DNA of 19,193 bases from Algoriphagus sp. Lineage in GTDB: Bacteria > Bacteroidota > Bacteroidia > Cytophagales > Cyclobacteriaceae. Location of the stretch: assembly GCA_023255285.1 (NCBI GenBank), contig JALRIY010000015.1, forward strand, positions 1-19,193. The letters run 5' to 3'. The notes below the pieces were generated by a model. It saw nothing but the letters and a program-made list of their open reading frames with translations. It had not been told where the DNA came from and ran no database searches. The translations under genes were made by a program, and so were the position numbers. Positions 7,022 through 14,345 of this stretch are shown here, piece after piece; within the stretch, counting starts at the first letter, position 1; each line of letters begins with the position of its first letter.

Positions 7022-7037
7022 AGTAATAAAAGTCACC
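7022..7037 (-). promoter_or_regulatory. Degenerate Crp/Fnr-type operator upstream of rhodanese gene
   Basis: Minus-strand sequence GGTGACTTTTATTACT: one perfect GGTGAC half-site and one weak half (ATTACT) in the same 6-4-6 layout as the stronger sites at 10070-10085, 10001-10016 and 9162-9177. Its centre lies 61.5 bp upstream of the rhodanese start codon. Confidence 0.55.
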
Positions 7038-7174
7038 CCCATTATTTGAATGTGATTTATTTCTTTTCTGATTATCCGCTTTTTTACCACTAACCAAAAA
7101 AATAAGATTTGAAAATCAATTAAGTGGGCTGTCGTCTGTGAACGATTATTCGCAGTAATTCAACATTTTTTTTG

Positions 7175-7441
7175 CTACTGGTGAGATTTCGGATAATCAG
7201 AATTTCTTTTTTTCAATTCTAATACCCCGAGGCGAATCAATAAAATCCACGGTGCACCATGCCAAAGTAGGTCCAACCAATCCATGGTACGCATCCCTAT
7301 CGCTCCACCAGCTACCCATCGAATTTTACCCCAGAGATGTGGCTCTGGAAAAAAAGGAGCTAAGCCTAGAAGAAGGCAGAGCATTCCTATAAAACGAAAA
7401 CTATTCAGTGCACTTGGCTTTCTTACTTCTTTTTGTTCCAT
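7175..7441 (-). CDS. Small membrane protein, last gene of the TSUP operon
   Basis: An 88-residue protein with two hydrophobic segments, FRFIGMLCLLLGLAPFF near residues 16-32 and APWILLIRLGVLEL near 63-76. Between them is the conserved-looking block PEPHLWGKIRWVAGGAIGMR followed by MDWLDLLWHGAPW. The pattern G-L-A-P-F, P-H-L, D-x-x-D-L-x-x-H-G-x-P recalls short proteins sometimes annotated as RND-transporter related, but I hold this loosely. The start at 7441 overlaps the 3' end of the desaturase gene by 19 bp; an upstream ATG at 7462 is possible. The overlap indicates translational coupling to the hydroxylase-like gene. Between its stop and the rhodanese leader (about 7040-7174) I see no clear terminator. 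Confidence 0.78.
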   Translation of the reverse strand: MEQKEVRKPSALNSFRFIGMLCLLLGLAPFFPEPHLWGKIRWVAGGAIGMRTMDWLDLLWHGAPWILLIRLGVLELKKRNSDYPKSHQ

Positions 7442-8295
7442 GGGTAGGTGAGTTGATTCCAAAAGGTCTTGGGAAAACGCTCGAGGTTTTCAAAACCTAG
7501 CGGCTCGTGTGCATTTTCATTGGGGATATAAGCTGTCCCAAAAAGGTAATCCCAAAGGCTTAAGGAAATCCCATAATTGACTCCATGACTACCTTCAGGA
7601 AGTTCCTTGGCATGGTGCCAAAGGTGCATGACCGGATTGTTCAATACATATTTGAGGGGCCCATACGTGATTTTCACATTGGCATGATTGAGGTGTCCAA
7701 TGACGATCGTAACCAAGTGAAGGATAAAAAAATCATCCAATCCAAAACCAATCATCGCTAGTGGAATGTATTGAACTGACTTGTACACCACGGTCTCCAT
7801 CCAATGGTAACGCAGATGTGCAGCAAAGCCCATTTCCTCTACGGAATGATGCACTTTGTGAAACTCCCAAAGCCAAGGGCTATGGTGTAGCATACGGTGG
7901 ACATTCCACTGAATAAAGTCAGCAACAACAAAGAGTAGTAAAAACTGGGACCAAGCAGGCCAAGAGGCCACTTGAATGGCTACTAAATTTTCAATACCAA
8001 AGAGTCCTAGAAAATCACTAAATGCCTCAACAGCCACATTGGATACGGCATTGTAGCCAATCAAAGAAAAAAGGAAAAAGTTAAAAAACATGTAAAACCC
8101 ATCCAACCAGAAATCCTCCCGAATGACAGCTTGGTTTCTGCGCCAAGGAAAAACCAATTCAAGCACCCAAACTCCAACAGAAATGCCTAATAGCCACCAA
8201 AAGTAATTGTGCCAAGAAGGATAAAGAATTTCAGAACTAAGGTAATTCCAATACCCATAATACCCATCTAAGAAAATTTGAAGGTAATCTTGCAT
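7423..8295 (-). CDS. Sterol desaturase / fatty acid hydroxylase superfamily membrane protein
   Basis: A 290-residue integral membrane protein with the histidine boxes of the di-iron hydroxylase superfamily: H133-x3-H-H (HRMLHH), H146-x2-H-H (HKVHHS) and H224-x2-H-H (HLWHHA), plus H160-x3-H and H201-x2-H. About four hydrophobic segments surround them (near 30-50, 65-85, 110-130, 175-200). Members use O2 and a buried di-iron centre to hydroxylate or desaturate lipids such as sterols, fatty acyl chains and carotenoids; the substrate here is unknown. The gene begins 6 bp after the TSUP stop codon and overlaps the following small membrane gene, so it should be transcribed from the promoter at 9133-9140 and share the sulfur-block regulation. 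Confidence 0.93.
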   Translation of the reverse strand: MQDYLQIFLDGYYGYWNYLSSEILYPSWHNYFWWLLGISVGVWVLELVFPWRRNQAVIREDFWLDGFYMFFNFFLFSLIGYNAVSNVAVEAFSDFLGLFGIENLVAIQVASWPAWSQFLLLFVVADFIQWNVHRMLHHSPWLWEFHKVHHSVEEMGFAAHLRYHWMETVVYKSVQYIPLAMIGFGLDDFFILHLVTIVIGHLNHANVKITYGPLKYVLNNPVMHLWHHAKELPEGSHGVNYGISLSLWDYLFGTAYIPNENAHEPLGFENLERFPKTFWNQLTYPWNKKK

Positions 8296-8301
8296 AGAAA
8301 T

Positions 8302-9105
8302 TTAAATTGCCAACAATTCTTTAGTAATTATATAGATTCCCATTAGTAACACAAACCACCCAAAACCTGTTTTGAGAACTTTCTCATTTATTTTTTTGGA
8401 TAAGGCACTTCCAATAAAAATACCAAAAATGGACAGGCCCGTAAAGATCAATAAAAGTTGCCAATCGATCGTCTGACTGGAAAGATCTCCTAAGAACCCA
8501 ATGAGTGATTTTGCTGCAATAATCAACAAAGAGGTTCCTACAGCCATTTTCATTGGAAGCTTGGCTAATAAAACTAATGCCGGAATAATCAAAAATCCTC
8601 CACCAGCACCTACAATTCCTGTAATCACACCCACAACAGATCCTTCCAAGGCAATCATTGGCAAATTGAATTTTACTTCCTCCTCCCCTTCGGATTCGCC
8701 TTTTTTTCCTCTAATCATGGAATAAGAAGCTGCGAGCATTATCAAGGCAAAGAAGACCATGATGCCAATGTTTTTGGTAATCAAAGCTTCTCCAATGGAA
8801 AATAAGGGATCGGGAAGTGCTGGTACTAAAAATTTGCGCGTTAGAAATACGGCTATAAAAGAGGGAACAGCAAATACCAATGCCGTTTTATAATTTACTA
8901 ATCCTTTTTTCATGTACGTACCTGCACCCACTAGGGAGGTACTGCCCACCACAAACAAAGAATATGCGGTGGCCAAAACTGGGTCTATCCCCAAAATATA
9001 AACCAAAACAGGAACAGTTAGAATAGATCCTCCTCCTCCTATTAATCCTAAGCTAACACCAATAACTACTGCGGCGGCAAAGCCAAGTACTACGACAATT
9101 TCCAT
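8302..9105 (-). CDS. TSUP family (TauE/SafE-like) sulfite/organosulfonate exporter
   Basis: A 267-residue permease with the internal duplication of the TSUP family: GLIGGGGSILTVPVLVYILG at residues 20-39 and GIVGAGGGFLIIPALVLLAK in the second half. About eight hydrophobic helices are present. Members move sulfite, sulfoacetate, thiosulfate or related anions across the inner membrane. Next to a sulfide:quinone oxidoreductase and a rhodanese, export of sulfite or thiosulfate is the natural reading. I place the start at 9105; the longer frame from 9153 would put the start codon upstream of the promoter box and adds a non-conserved tail. It is the first gene of the TSUP-desaturase-small membrane protein operon. 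Confidence 0.93.
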   Translation of the reverse strand: MEIVVVLGFAAAVVIGVSLGLIGGGGSILTVPVLVYILGIDPVLATAYSLFVVGSTSLVGAGTYMKKGLVNYKTALVFAVPSFIAVFLTRKFLVPALPDPLFSIGEALITKNIGIMVFFALIMLAASYSMIRGKKGESEGEEEVKFNLPMIALEGSVVGVITGIVGAGGGFLIIPALVLLAKLPMKMAVGTSLLIIAAKSLIGFLGDLSSQTIDWQLLLIFTGLSIFGIFIGSALSKKINEKVLKTGFGWFVLLMGIYIITKELLAI

Positions 9106-9112
9106 AAAAAAA

Positions 9113-9133
9113 GACAAGTTTACTATTCTTGTC
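9113..9133. repeat. Inverted repeat in the TSUP leader
   Basis: GACAAG (9113-9118) and CTTGTC (9128-9133) form a perfect 6-bp inverted repeat with a 9-bp spacer. It starts at the inner edge of the -7 box and covers the predicted transcription start, so it could be a repressor site or a 5' mRNA hairpin. Chance is possible. Confidence 0.35.
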
Positions 9134-9140
9134 AAAGGTA
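9133..9140 (-). promoter_or_regulatory. -7 promoter box of the TSUP operon
   Basis: The minus-strand octamer TACCTTTG fits TAnnTTTG exactly. Its centre is 33 bp from the centre of the GTGAC palindrome at 9162-9177, and it lies 28 bp before the TSUP start codon. Confidence 0.65.
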
Positions 9141-9161
9141 AGGCCCCCCACATCCGGAAGC

Positions 9162-9177
9162 AGTGACAAATGTTACA
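9162..9177. promoter_or_regulatory. Crp/Fnr-type operator upstream of TSUP operon
   Basis: AGTGAC-AAAT-GTTACA: a near-perfect palindrome with the GTGAC-N4-GTyAC core also found twice between the regulator gene and the oxidoreductase gene. Its centre is 64.5 bp upstream of the TSUP start codon. The rest of the spacer (9178-9296) shows nothing I can name. Confidence 0.68.
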
Positions 9178-9296
9178 AGACCAGCCGGAAAATCCTACCT
9201 CTTCAGCTCACTCATGAGAAGTACTTTGTATTCAGTCAGTACCTACATTCTATTTAGCAATTGGATAACCTCAAACCCATCCACAAGTATATGGCT

Positions 9297-9953
9297 CTAT
9301 TTATGAATCAACTCTTCAAAGTCATCCCTGATGTAAATCACATTTCGACCCAATTCAATCCATTTTTTCTTCTCCAATTGCTTCAACAATCGAGAAACCA
9401 CTTCCCTTGCAGTTCCTAATTCATTGGCTACTTCTTGATGCGTAGTATGCAATTCATTGGTTTTTAATTGCTTCATCTTGGTGACAATGTAGTTCATCAA
9501 GCGCTCATCCATGCGCTTAAACGCAATTGCATCCAATACCACAAGCATTTCCTGAAAGCGGTGCTGATAAGTACTCGATACAAAATCCTTCCATTGCTTA
9601 AATTCATCCGTCAGTTGCTCATGTACTTGAATAGGAATAAATAAGACGGTCACTTTTTCCTCGACTACCGCTTTGATTTCACTGGGTCTAGCGGCGGAAC
9701 AACAGGTCAAGGAAAGTGCACAGGTTTCACCGGTTTCCAAGTAATATAAAAATAGTTCCTTCCCATCCTCATCCATGCGCATGATCTTGATGGAACCTTC
9801 CAATACCAAAGGAACAGTCTTCACAAATTGACCAGGTTCCATCAAGATTTTACCTGGTTCAAAGGTGAAAAACTGACCCTTTTCTAATAAACGATCTAAA
9901 AGTTTGGGGTCAGATAAATTGGGTAACGCTTTCCTTAAGATGTCTGTTGTCAT
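9297..9953 (-). CDS. Crp/Fnr family transcriptional regulator with Cys-x5-Cys-Cys motif
   Basis: A 218-residue protein: cyclic-nucleotide-binding-like beta barrel at about residues 20-115, long dimerisation helix at 120-150, winged helix-turn-helix at 165-210. The recognition helix TAREVVSRLLKQL has R183, E184 and R188 in the same spacing as R180, E181 and R185 of E. coli CRP, which read GTGA; FNR-type E-x2-S-R contacts are not the better fit. The barrel carries ETCALSLTCC (C78, C84, C85), a candidate thiol switch. It lacks the N-terminal four-Cys cluster of FNR and the cAMP-binding R-S pair. Divergent from sqr and surrounded by GTGAC palindromes, it probably controls the sulfur genes here. 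That it senses sulfide or persulfide is inference. Confidence 0.93.
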   Translation of the reverse strand: MTTDILRKALPNLSDPKLLDRLLEKGQFFTFEPGKILMEPGQFVKTVPLVLEGSIKIMRMDEDGKELFLYYLETGETCALSLTCCSAARPSEIKAVVEEKVTVLFIPIQVHEQLTDEFKQWKDFVSSTYQHRFQEMLVVLDAIAFKRMDERLMNYIVTKMKQLKTNELHTTHQEVANELGTAREVVSRLLKQLEKKKWIELGRNVIYIRDDFEELIHK

Positions 9954-9970
9954 AAGCTAAAAATAAGGAA

Positions 9971-9978
9971 CAAAATTG
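9971..9978 (-). promoter_or_regulatory. Possible -7 box of the Crp/Fnr regulator gene
   Basis: The minus-strand octamer CAATTTTG differs from TAnnTTTG at one position. It is centred 34 bp from the operator at 10001-10016, the same geometry as the rhodanese and TSUP promoters. A perfect TAACTTTG box at 10014-10007 inside the operator is an alternative; use of that one would mean autorepression, not activation. Confidence 0.4.
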
Positions 9979-10000
9979 AATTTGTTCACTGATTTGATTT

Positions 10001-10016
10001 GGTGACCAAAGTTACC
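10001..10016. promoter_or_regulatory. Crp/Fnr-type operator proximal to the regulator gene
   Basis: GGTGAC-CAAA-GTTACC: a palindrome with one mismatch, centred 55.5 bp upstream of the regulator start codon and 69 bp from the second operator in the same divergent spacer. Confidence 0.7.
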
Positions 10017-10069
10017 ATTTTGAATACAACCCGTCAATTTGAGACAAAATAATGTAAATCAGTTGAAAG

Positions 10070-10085
10070 GGTGACTTAGGTCACC
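10070..10085. promoter_or_regulatory. Crp/Fnr-type operator upstream of sqr
   Basis: GGTGAC-TTAG-GTCACC: a perfect 6-4-6 palindrome, the strongest of the four sites, centred 59.5 bp upstream of the sqr start codon. The promoter downstream of it lacks a good -33 and has only imperfect -7 candidates (TACATTTT at 10101-10108, TACTTACC at 10108-10115). This suits an activator-dependent promoter. Confidence 0.75.
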
Positions 10086-10136
10086 TTTGATTTTAAAAAT
10101 TACATTTTACTTACCAGTAATTAACAGACCCGCCCT

Positions 10137-11399
10137 ATGAAACATTATCAAATTCTAATTATTGGAGGGGGAACTGCAGGCATCACTGTAGCAGCCCAAC
10201 TCAAGCGCAAAAATTCAGCGCTTCAAATAGGTTTACTAGAACCTTTGGAAAAACACTACTACCAACCGGCTTGGACCCTAGTCGGGGGTGGTGCATATAA
10301 TTTTAAGGATACTGCGAGAGATATGGCCGACTACATCCCAAAAGGCGTAGATTGGATTAAAGACAAAGCCACCTTACTTGTACCTGAAGAAAATAAAGTG
10401 GAAACTACCCAATCTGGCACTTACACGTACGACTATTTAATTCCTGTACCAGGCTTAGTCATGGCCCCTGAATTACTACCAGGACTGAGTGAATCATTGG
10501 GGAAAGGGGTGGTTTGTTCCAATTATACCGATTCTGAACATACCTGGGAGGTTTTACAGAATTTTAAGGGAGGAAATGCAGTATTCACCCAACCCACTAC
10601 ACCCATTAAGTGTGGAGGTGCTCCTCAAAAAATAATGTATCTCGCAGAATCCTACTTCCGGAAGCAAGGAATCCGTGAGAAATCCAACGTTTTTTTTGCT
10701 ACACCTGGAACCGTCATCTTTGGGGTTCCTGAATTTGCCAAAACCTTAACAAAAATCATTAAGGAAAGAAATATCTTGTTTCAACCGTTCTTCGCTCCCA
10801 CTCATATTGATGGGAACAAGCAAGAAATTACTTTCAAGTACATCAAGCCTAATGAGGAAAGTTTTGATATACCCGCTGATAGCCCTTTGGGTGAAGAAGC
10901 AATTGGGCCTTTGGAGGTAAAAATGCATTTTGACATGCTCCACCTCGCTCCACCTCAGACAGCACCCAAATTCATTCAAGAATCTTCGCTTGCCATTCAA
11001 GAGGGTCCTGGCAAAGGATGGGTAGAAGTAGACTTCCATACAATGCAGCACAAAAGATTCCCTAATGTATTTTGTATTGGCGATGTTGCACACCTTCCTA
11101 CTGCAAAAACAGGGGCTGCAATACGCAAACAAGCACCTGTATTGGTAGAAAATCTACTTGAGATGATTGCAAAAGGAAAAGCAGGAACCTCTTCCTACGA
11201 CGGGTATTCGTCCTGTCCTATTGTCACCGATTACGACAAAATGCTGCTATGCGAATTCAAATACGATAACGTAAAAGATAGTGACCCTTTGATTACTAAA
11301 TTTGTGGATACCACAAAAGAACAATACAGCATGTGGCTCCTAAAAAAATATGGACTCCCATTTATGTATTGGAACTTGATGCTTAGAGGAAAAGCATGA
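10137..11399 (+). CDS. sqr: Type II sulfide:quinone oxidoreductase
   Basis: A 420-residue FAD-dependent oxidoreductase. The FAD-binding Rossmann motif IIGGGTAGITVAAQL is at residues 8-22, and the second FAD contact VFCIGDVAHLPTAKTGAAIR at 311-330. Catalytic cysteines are Cys159 in PTTPIKCGGAPQKIMYL and Cys360 in YDGYSSCPIVTDYDK, matching the pair of eukaryote-like type II SQR (human Cys201 and Cys379). The enzyme oxidises sulfide to sulfane sulfur, passes it to a thiol acceptor and reduces the membrane quinone. The C-terminus (MWLLKKYGLPFMYWNLMLRG) is the amphipathic membrane anchor. The gene is monocistronic, has a strong terminator, and is divergent from the Crp/Fnr regulator with a perfect GTGAC palindrome upstream. 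Confidence 0.93.
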   Translation: MKHYQILIIGGGTAGITVAAQLKRKNSALQIGLLEPLEKHYYQPAWTLVGGGAYNFKDTARDMADYIPKGVDWIKDKATLLVPEENKVETTQSGTYTYDYLIPVPGLVMAPELLPGLSESLGKGVVCSNYTDSEHTWEVLQNFKGGNAVFTQPTTPIKCGGAPQKIMYLAESYFRKQGIREKSNVFFATPGTVIFGVPEFAKTLTKIIKERNILFQPFFAPTHIDGNKQEITFKYIKPNEESFDIPADSPLGEEAIGPLEVKMHFDMLHLAPPQTAPKFIQESSLAIQEGPGKGWVEVDFHTMQHKRFPNVFCIGDVAHLPTAKTGAAIRKQAPVLVENLLEMIAKGKAGTSSYDGYSSCPIVTDYDKMLLCEFKYDNVKDSDPLITKFVDTTKEQYSMWLLKKYGLPFMYWNLMLRGKA

Positions 11400-11427
11400 C
11401 CACCAACTTTCCATCCAATTACTAAAA

Positions 11428-11467
11428 AACTGAAAAATTTCAGATTGACATTTTTCAGTTTTTTTTT
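11428..11467 (+). terminator. Rho-independent terminator after sqr
   Basis: A perfect 11-bp stem, AACTGAAAAAT (11428-11438) and ATTTTTCAGTT (11450-11460), with an 11-nt loop and a run of nine T residues, 29 bp after the sqr stop codon. This separates sqr from the iron-uptake genes. Confidence 0.88.
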
Positions 11468-11582
11468 GCCAGTTTCTCTAAAAATCGATCTAGCCTTAAT
11501 CTTGGAGTCAGGAAGAGTAAACTAGTAAATTCAAAAGTAACCATTCATCTAAATCTTCCTTCTTTCCCTTGAATTCATTTGC

Positions 11583-11590
11583 TAATTTTG
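11583..11590 (+). promoter_or_regulatory. -7 promoter box of the TonB-dependent receptor gene
   Basis: TAATTTTG is an exact TAnnTTTG match 15 bp before the ATG at 11606. It lies inside the longer open frame that begins at 11579, which argues for the downstream start. No good -33 element is visible. Confidence 0.5.
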
Positions 11591-11605
11591 AGCTTTGGTA
11601 TTTTA

Positions 11606-14017
11606 ATGAAATTCTGGATTTATTACCTACTCCTAACCTTAGGAACGAGCATTCTGACTTCGGGTCAAGAACTCCGCGTTTTCGATCGCGAAAATCAAAA
11701 GGCCATTTCTGGAGTTCAAATCTTTGATAAAAAGTCCAAAGAATTTACCGCTACCTCTGAGGAAGGGGGTGCAAACTTATCCCATTTTACTACTAAAAAT
11801 CCCCTTACCTTTTCTAGACTCGGATACCTAAGTCAAACCCTTTCCTGGGAAGAATTAGCGGCAATGAATTACTTGATATACCTCGATGCCACTTCGCTAA
11901 CCTTAACCACAACAATAATTTCAGCCTCCAGGTGGAATCAAAACGAAGGAGATATCTCAGGGAAAGTAAGGCAGTTGGACGCGGAATGGCTCAACCTCCG
12001 CAATCCTGTCACAACCGCCGATTGGTTAGGAACAAGTGGAGAAGTATTCGTTCAAAAAAGCCAGCTAGGAGGAGGAAGCCCGATGATCCGTGGGTTTTCA
12101 GCAAATAGATTGTTGTATTCCGTTGATGGTGTTCGCATGAATACGGCAATCTTTAGAAGCGGGAACCTGCAACAGGTAATCTCTATTGACCCATTTTCAC
12201 TACAAAACACAGAAATTCTATTTGGCCCTGGAGCAGTAATGTATGGTTCCGATGCGATTGGGGGTGTCATGGTATTTGAAACACTACGACCTGATCATGA
12301 AAATCAACATCTACAGGGGAATTTGGTAAGCAGGTTCTCCTCTGCCTACAGCGAGAAAACGATCCATGCAGATTTAAGATATGGAAAAGGGAAATGGGCA
12401 TTTGTAAGTAGTCTCTCCTATTTTGATTTTGGAGATCTTACCATGGGTAAAAACAAGGGACAATTCACGTACCTACGTAACAACTTTGTTAAAAGAATTA
12501 ATGGGGTGGATCAAGAGATTTTAAATCAAAATCCAAGAAAGCAACTAGGCACGGGCTATCAACAAGTTAATTTACTTCAAAAGATTAGTTTAAAAGTATC
12601 CCCCACATCGACCCTTGACTATGGCTTTCACTACTCTACCACGAGTACGCTACCACGTTACGATCGATTGATTGAAAAGCGGGATGGAAAATTACGATTT
12701 GCCCGCTGGGATTATGGACCTCAGAAGTGGATGATGCAACAGCTCAACTGGAAAATTAAGGCACCTACCTTGTTTTTCGATCAAGCCAAAATTAGTGCTG
12801 CTGTACAACACTTTGAAGAAAGTCGAATTGAGCGACGTCTTGGTACTCCGAACCAATTTGAACGGATGGAAAAGGTTTTTGCTTCATCCTTGAATGCCGA
12901 CTTTATTAAAACTGTCTTCAACTCCCATCTCTTGAATTATGGTTTTGAGGCGGTAATTAATCAAGTCGACTCCAAAGGAAAAATGTTAAACATTGATAGT
13001 AATCAAGAGTCGGAAGCTTCTTCTAGGTATCCTTTGGCCACTTGGGATTCCTGGGCAGTTTATGGAAATTACCTTGCTCCTTTGAACCCCTATTTGAAAA
13101 TACAAGCTGCAATGAGGTACAACATCAACGGAATAGAAGCTGATTTTAAAAATAATTTCAACTTCTACCCCCTTCCCTTTCAAGAAGTTAACGATAGCTA
13201 CCAATCCGTCACTGGAAATGTAGGACTGGTATACCAGCCAGATCCAAGCCTTAGTATCTCCCCTCAACTTTCCACAGGGTTCCGTGCACCAAATGTAGAC
13301 GATATGGGTAAAATTTTTGATTCCCAGCCAGGAAGTCTTATGGTACCTAATTCCAGGCTAAAGCCAGAATATGCCTACAATGCTGAAATCAATATCAACA
13401 AGCAATTCTTCTCTGGAACGCTGAAATTAGATATCACAGGATACTATACCTACTTAGATAATGCAATGGTAAGGAGACCAACCACTTGGAATGGACAATC
13501 AGAATGGTCCTACAATGGAGAAATGAGTTCCCTTTTTTCCATACAGAACGCTGCGTTTGCAAAAATTAATGGGATCCAAGCTGGAGTTGAATACGCCCTA
13601 TCACGGCACTTTTTGCTTAGTTCAACGTACAACTGGCAAAAAGGAGTGGAAGAATTGGACGACACCTCTACTAGCCCATCACGACACGCTCCACCTGCTT
13701 TTGGGGCAAGTAAATTAAGGTACCAACGAAAAAAAGGAACCTTAGAGTTAAGTGCCCAGTACAGTGCTGCAATGCCGTATGAAAAAATGCCCCAAGAGGA
13801 AATTGCCAAAAAAGCTATCTATGCCATCGATGCAGCGGGCAATCCTTTCTCTCCATCGTGGCTGATTTGCAACTTGGCATTACGCCTACAAATCAATCCA
13901 AAAATCCAACTGAATACTGGAATTGAAAACCTTTTTAACCTACAGTACCGAGGCTACAGTTCCGGAATAGTAAGTCCAGGACGAAATTTTCAATTTTCCC
14001 TAAGAGCAACTCTTTAA
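11606..14017 (+). CDS. TonB-dependent receptor, heme/hemoglobin-receptor type
   Basis: An 803-residue outer-membrane receptor. A signal peptide (MKFWIYYLLLTLGTSILTSG) is followed by a short carboxypeptidase-regulatory-like fold (about 22-90) and a plug domain (about 110-230, with MIRGFSANRLLYSVDGVRMN and ILFGPGAVMYGSDAIGGVMV). A 22-strand-type beta barrel follows, ending in NTGIENLFNLQYRGYSSG and FSLRATL. STTSTLPRYDRL and STGFRAPNVDDMGKIFD resemble conserved segments of heme/hemoglobin/transferrin-family receptors, including the FRAP motif. It is upstream of feoAB, which supports an iron-related substrate. An ATG at 11579 is in frame, but the start at 11606 gives a proper signal peptide and lies after the -7 box. 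Whether heme, another iron complex or another metal is imported is not decided by sequence. Confidence 0.9.
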   Translation: MKFWIYYLLLTLGTSILTSGQELRVFDRENQKAISGVQIFDKKSKEFTATSEEGGANLSHFTTKNPLTFSRLGYLSQTLSWEELAAMNYLIYLDATSLTLTTTIISASRWNQNEGDISGKVRQLDAEWLNLRNPVTTADWLGTSGEVFVQKSQLGGGSPMIRGFSANRLLYSVDGVRMNTAIFRSGNLQQVISIDPFSLQNTEILFGPGAVMYGSDAIGGVMVFETLRPDHENQHLQGNLVSRFSSAYSEKTIHADLRYGKGKWAFVSSLSYFDFGDLTMGKNKGQFTYLRNNFVKRINGVDQEILNQNPRKQLGTGYQQVNLLQKISLKVSPTSTLDYGFHYSTTSTLPRYDRLIEKRDGKLRFARWDYGPQKWMMQQLNWKIKAPTLFFDQAKISAAVQHFEESRIERRLGTPNQFERMEKVFASSLNADFIKTVFNSHLLNYGFEAVINQVDSKGKMLNIDSNQESEASSRYPLATWDSWAVYGNYLAPLNPYLKIQAAMRYNINGIEADFKNNFNFYPLPFQEVNDSYQSVTGNVGLVYQPDPSLSISPQLSTGFRAPNVDDMGKIFDSQPGSLMVPNSRLKPEYAYNAEININKQFFSGTLKLDITGYYTYLDNAMVRRPTTWNGQSEWSYNGEMSSLFSIQNAAFAKINGIQAGVEYALSRHFLLSSTYNWQKGVEELDDTSTSPSRHAPPAFGASKLRYQRKKGTLELSAQYSAAMPYEKMPQEEIAKKAIYAIDAAGNPFSPSWLICNLALRLQINPKIQLNTGIENLFNLQYRGYSSGIVSPGRNFQFSLRATL

Positions 14018-14066
14018 GTACATCTTTGTGCTCAAGATATTTTTAAAAATTTCTTGCTTATTTTTC

Positions 14067-14097
14067 TTTAGATTCATTCCAAATACACCTACTTTTG
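14067..14097 (+). promoter_or_regulatory. Predicted promoter of feoAB
   Basis: TTTA (14067-14070, one base from the -33 TTTG) is separated by 19 bp from TACTTTTG (14090-14097), an exact TAnnTTTG match. It ends 21 bp before the feoA start codon, so feoAB can be expressed apart from the receptor gene. I see no convincing Fur box. Confidence 0.5.
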
Positions 14098-14118
14098 GGC
14101 TAAGGTTCGAAATGCTTC

Positions 14119-14343
14119 ATGACTGCAGACCAACTTACGCTAAATCAATCAGGAAAAATCGTGGAAATCAGTGCTTCGCCATTAAAAATCAATTTAATGG
14201 AACTGGGATTTCTTCCTGGAAAACAGCTCACTCTCCAGCACAAGGCTCCATCTGATGGTCCAATGGCATTTCAATTGGAAGAAACCTTACTTGCTTTACG
14301 AAAAAATGAGGCTGCTTTAATTCGAATTGAATTAGTTTCCTAA
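14119..14343 (+). CDS. feoA: FeoA family ferrous iron transport accessory protein
   Basis: A 74-residue protein with the SH3-like FeoA fold: LTLNQSGKIVEISASPLKIN, then LMELGFLPGKQLTLQHKAPS, where the M-E-L-G-F-L-P-G-K turn is the family signature, and ALRKNEAALIRIEL at the end. It works at the cytoplasmic face with the FeoB G domain. It ends 2 bp before the feoB start codon, so the two are translationally coupled. A 101-bp gap with its own promoter separates it from the receptor gene. Confidence 0.93.
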   Translation: MTADQLTLNQSGKIVEISASPLKINLMELGFLPGKQLTLQHKAPSDGPMAFQLEETLLALRKNEAALIRIELVS

Positions 14344-14345
14344 TT

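Noticed and set aside
9106..9153. Sixteen-residue N-terminal extension of the TSUP protein
   Set aside because: The start codon would lie upstream of the -7 box at 9133-9140 and the extension is unlike the family's N-terminus.
11579..11605. Upstream ATG extension of the TonB-dependent receptor
   Set aside because: It lies across the predicted -7 box and would spoil the signal peptide; the ATG at 11606 fits better.
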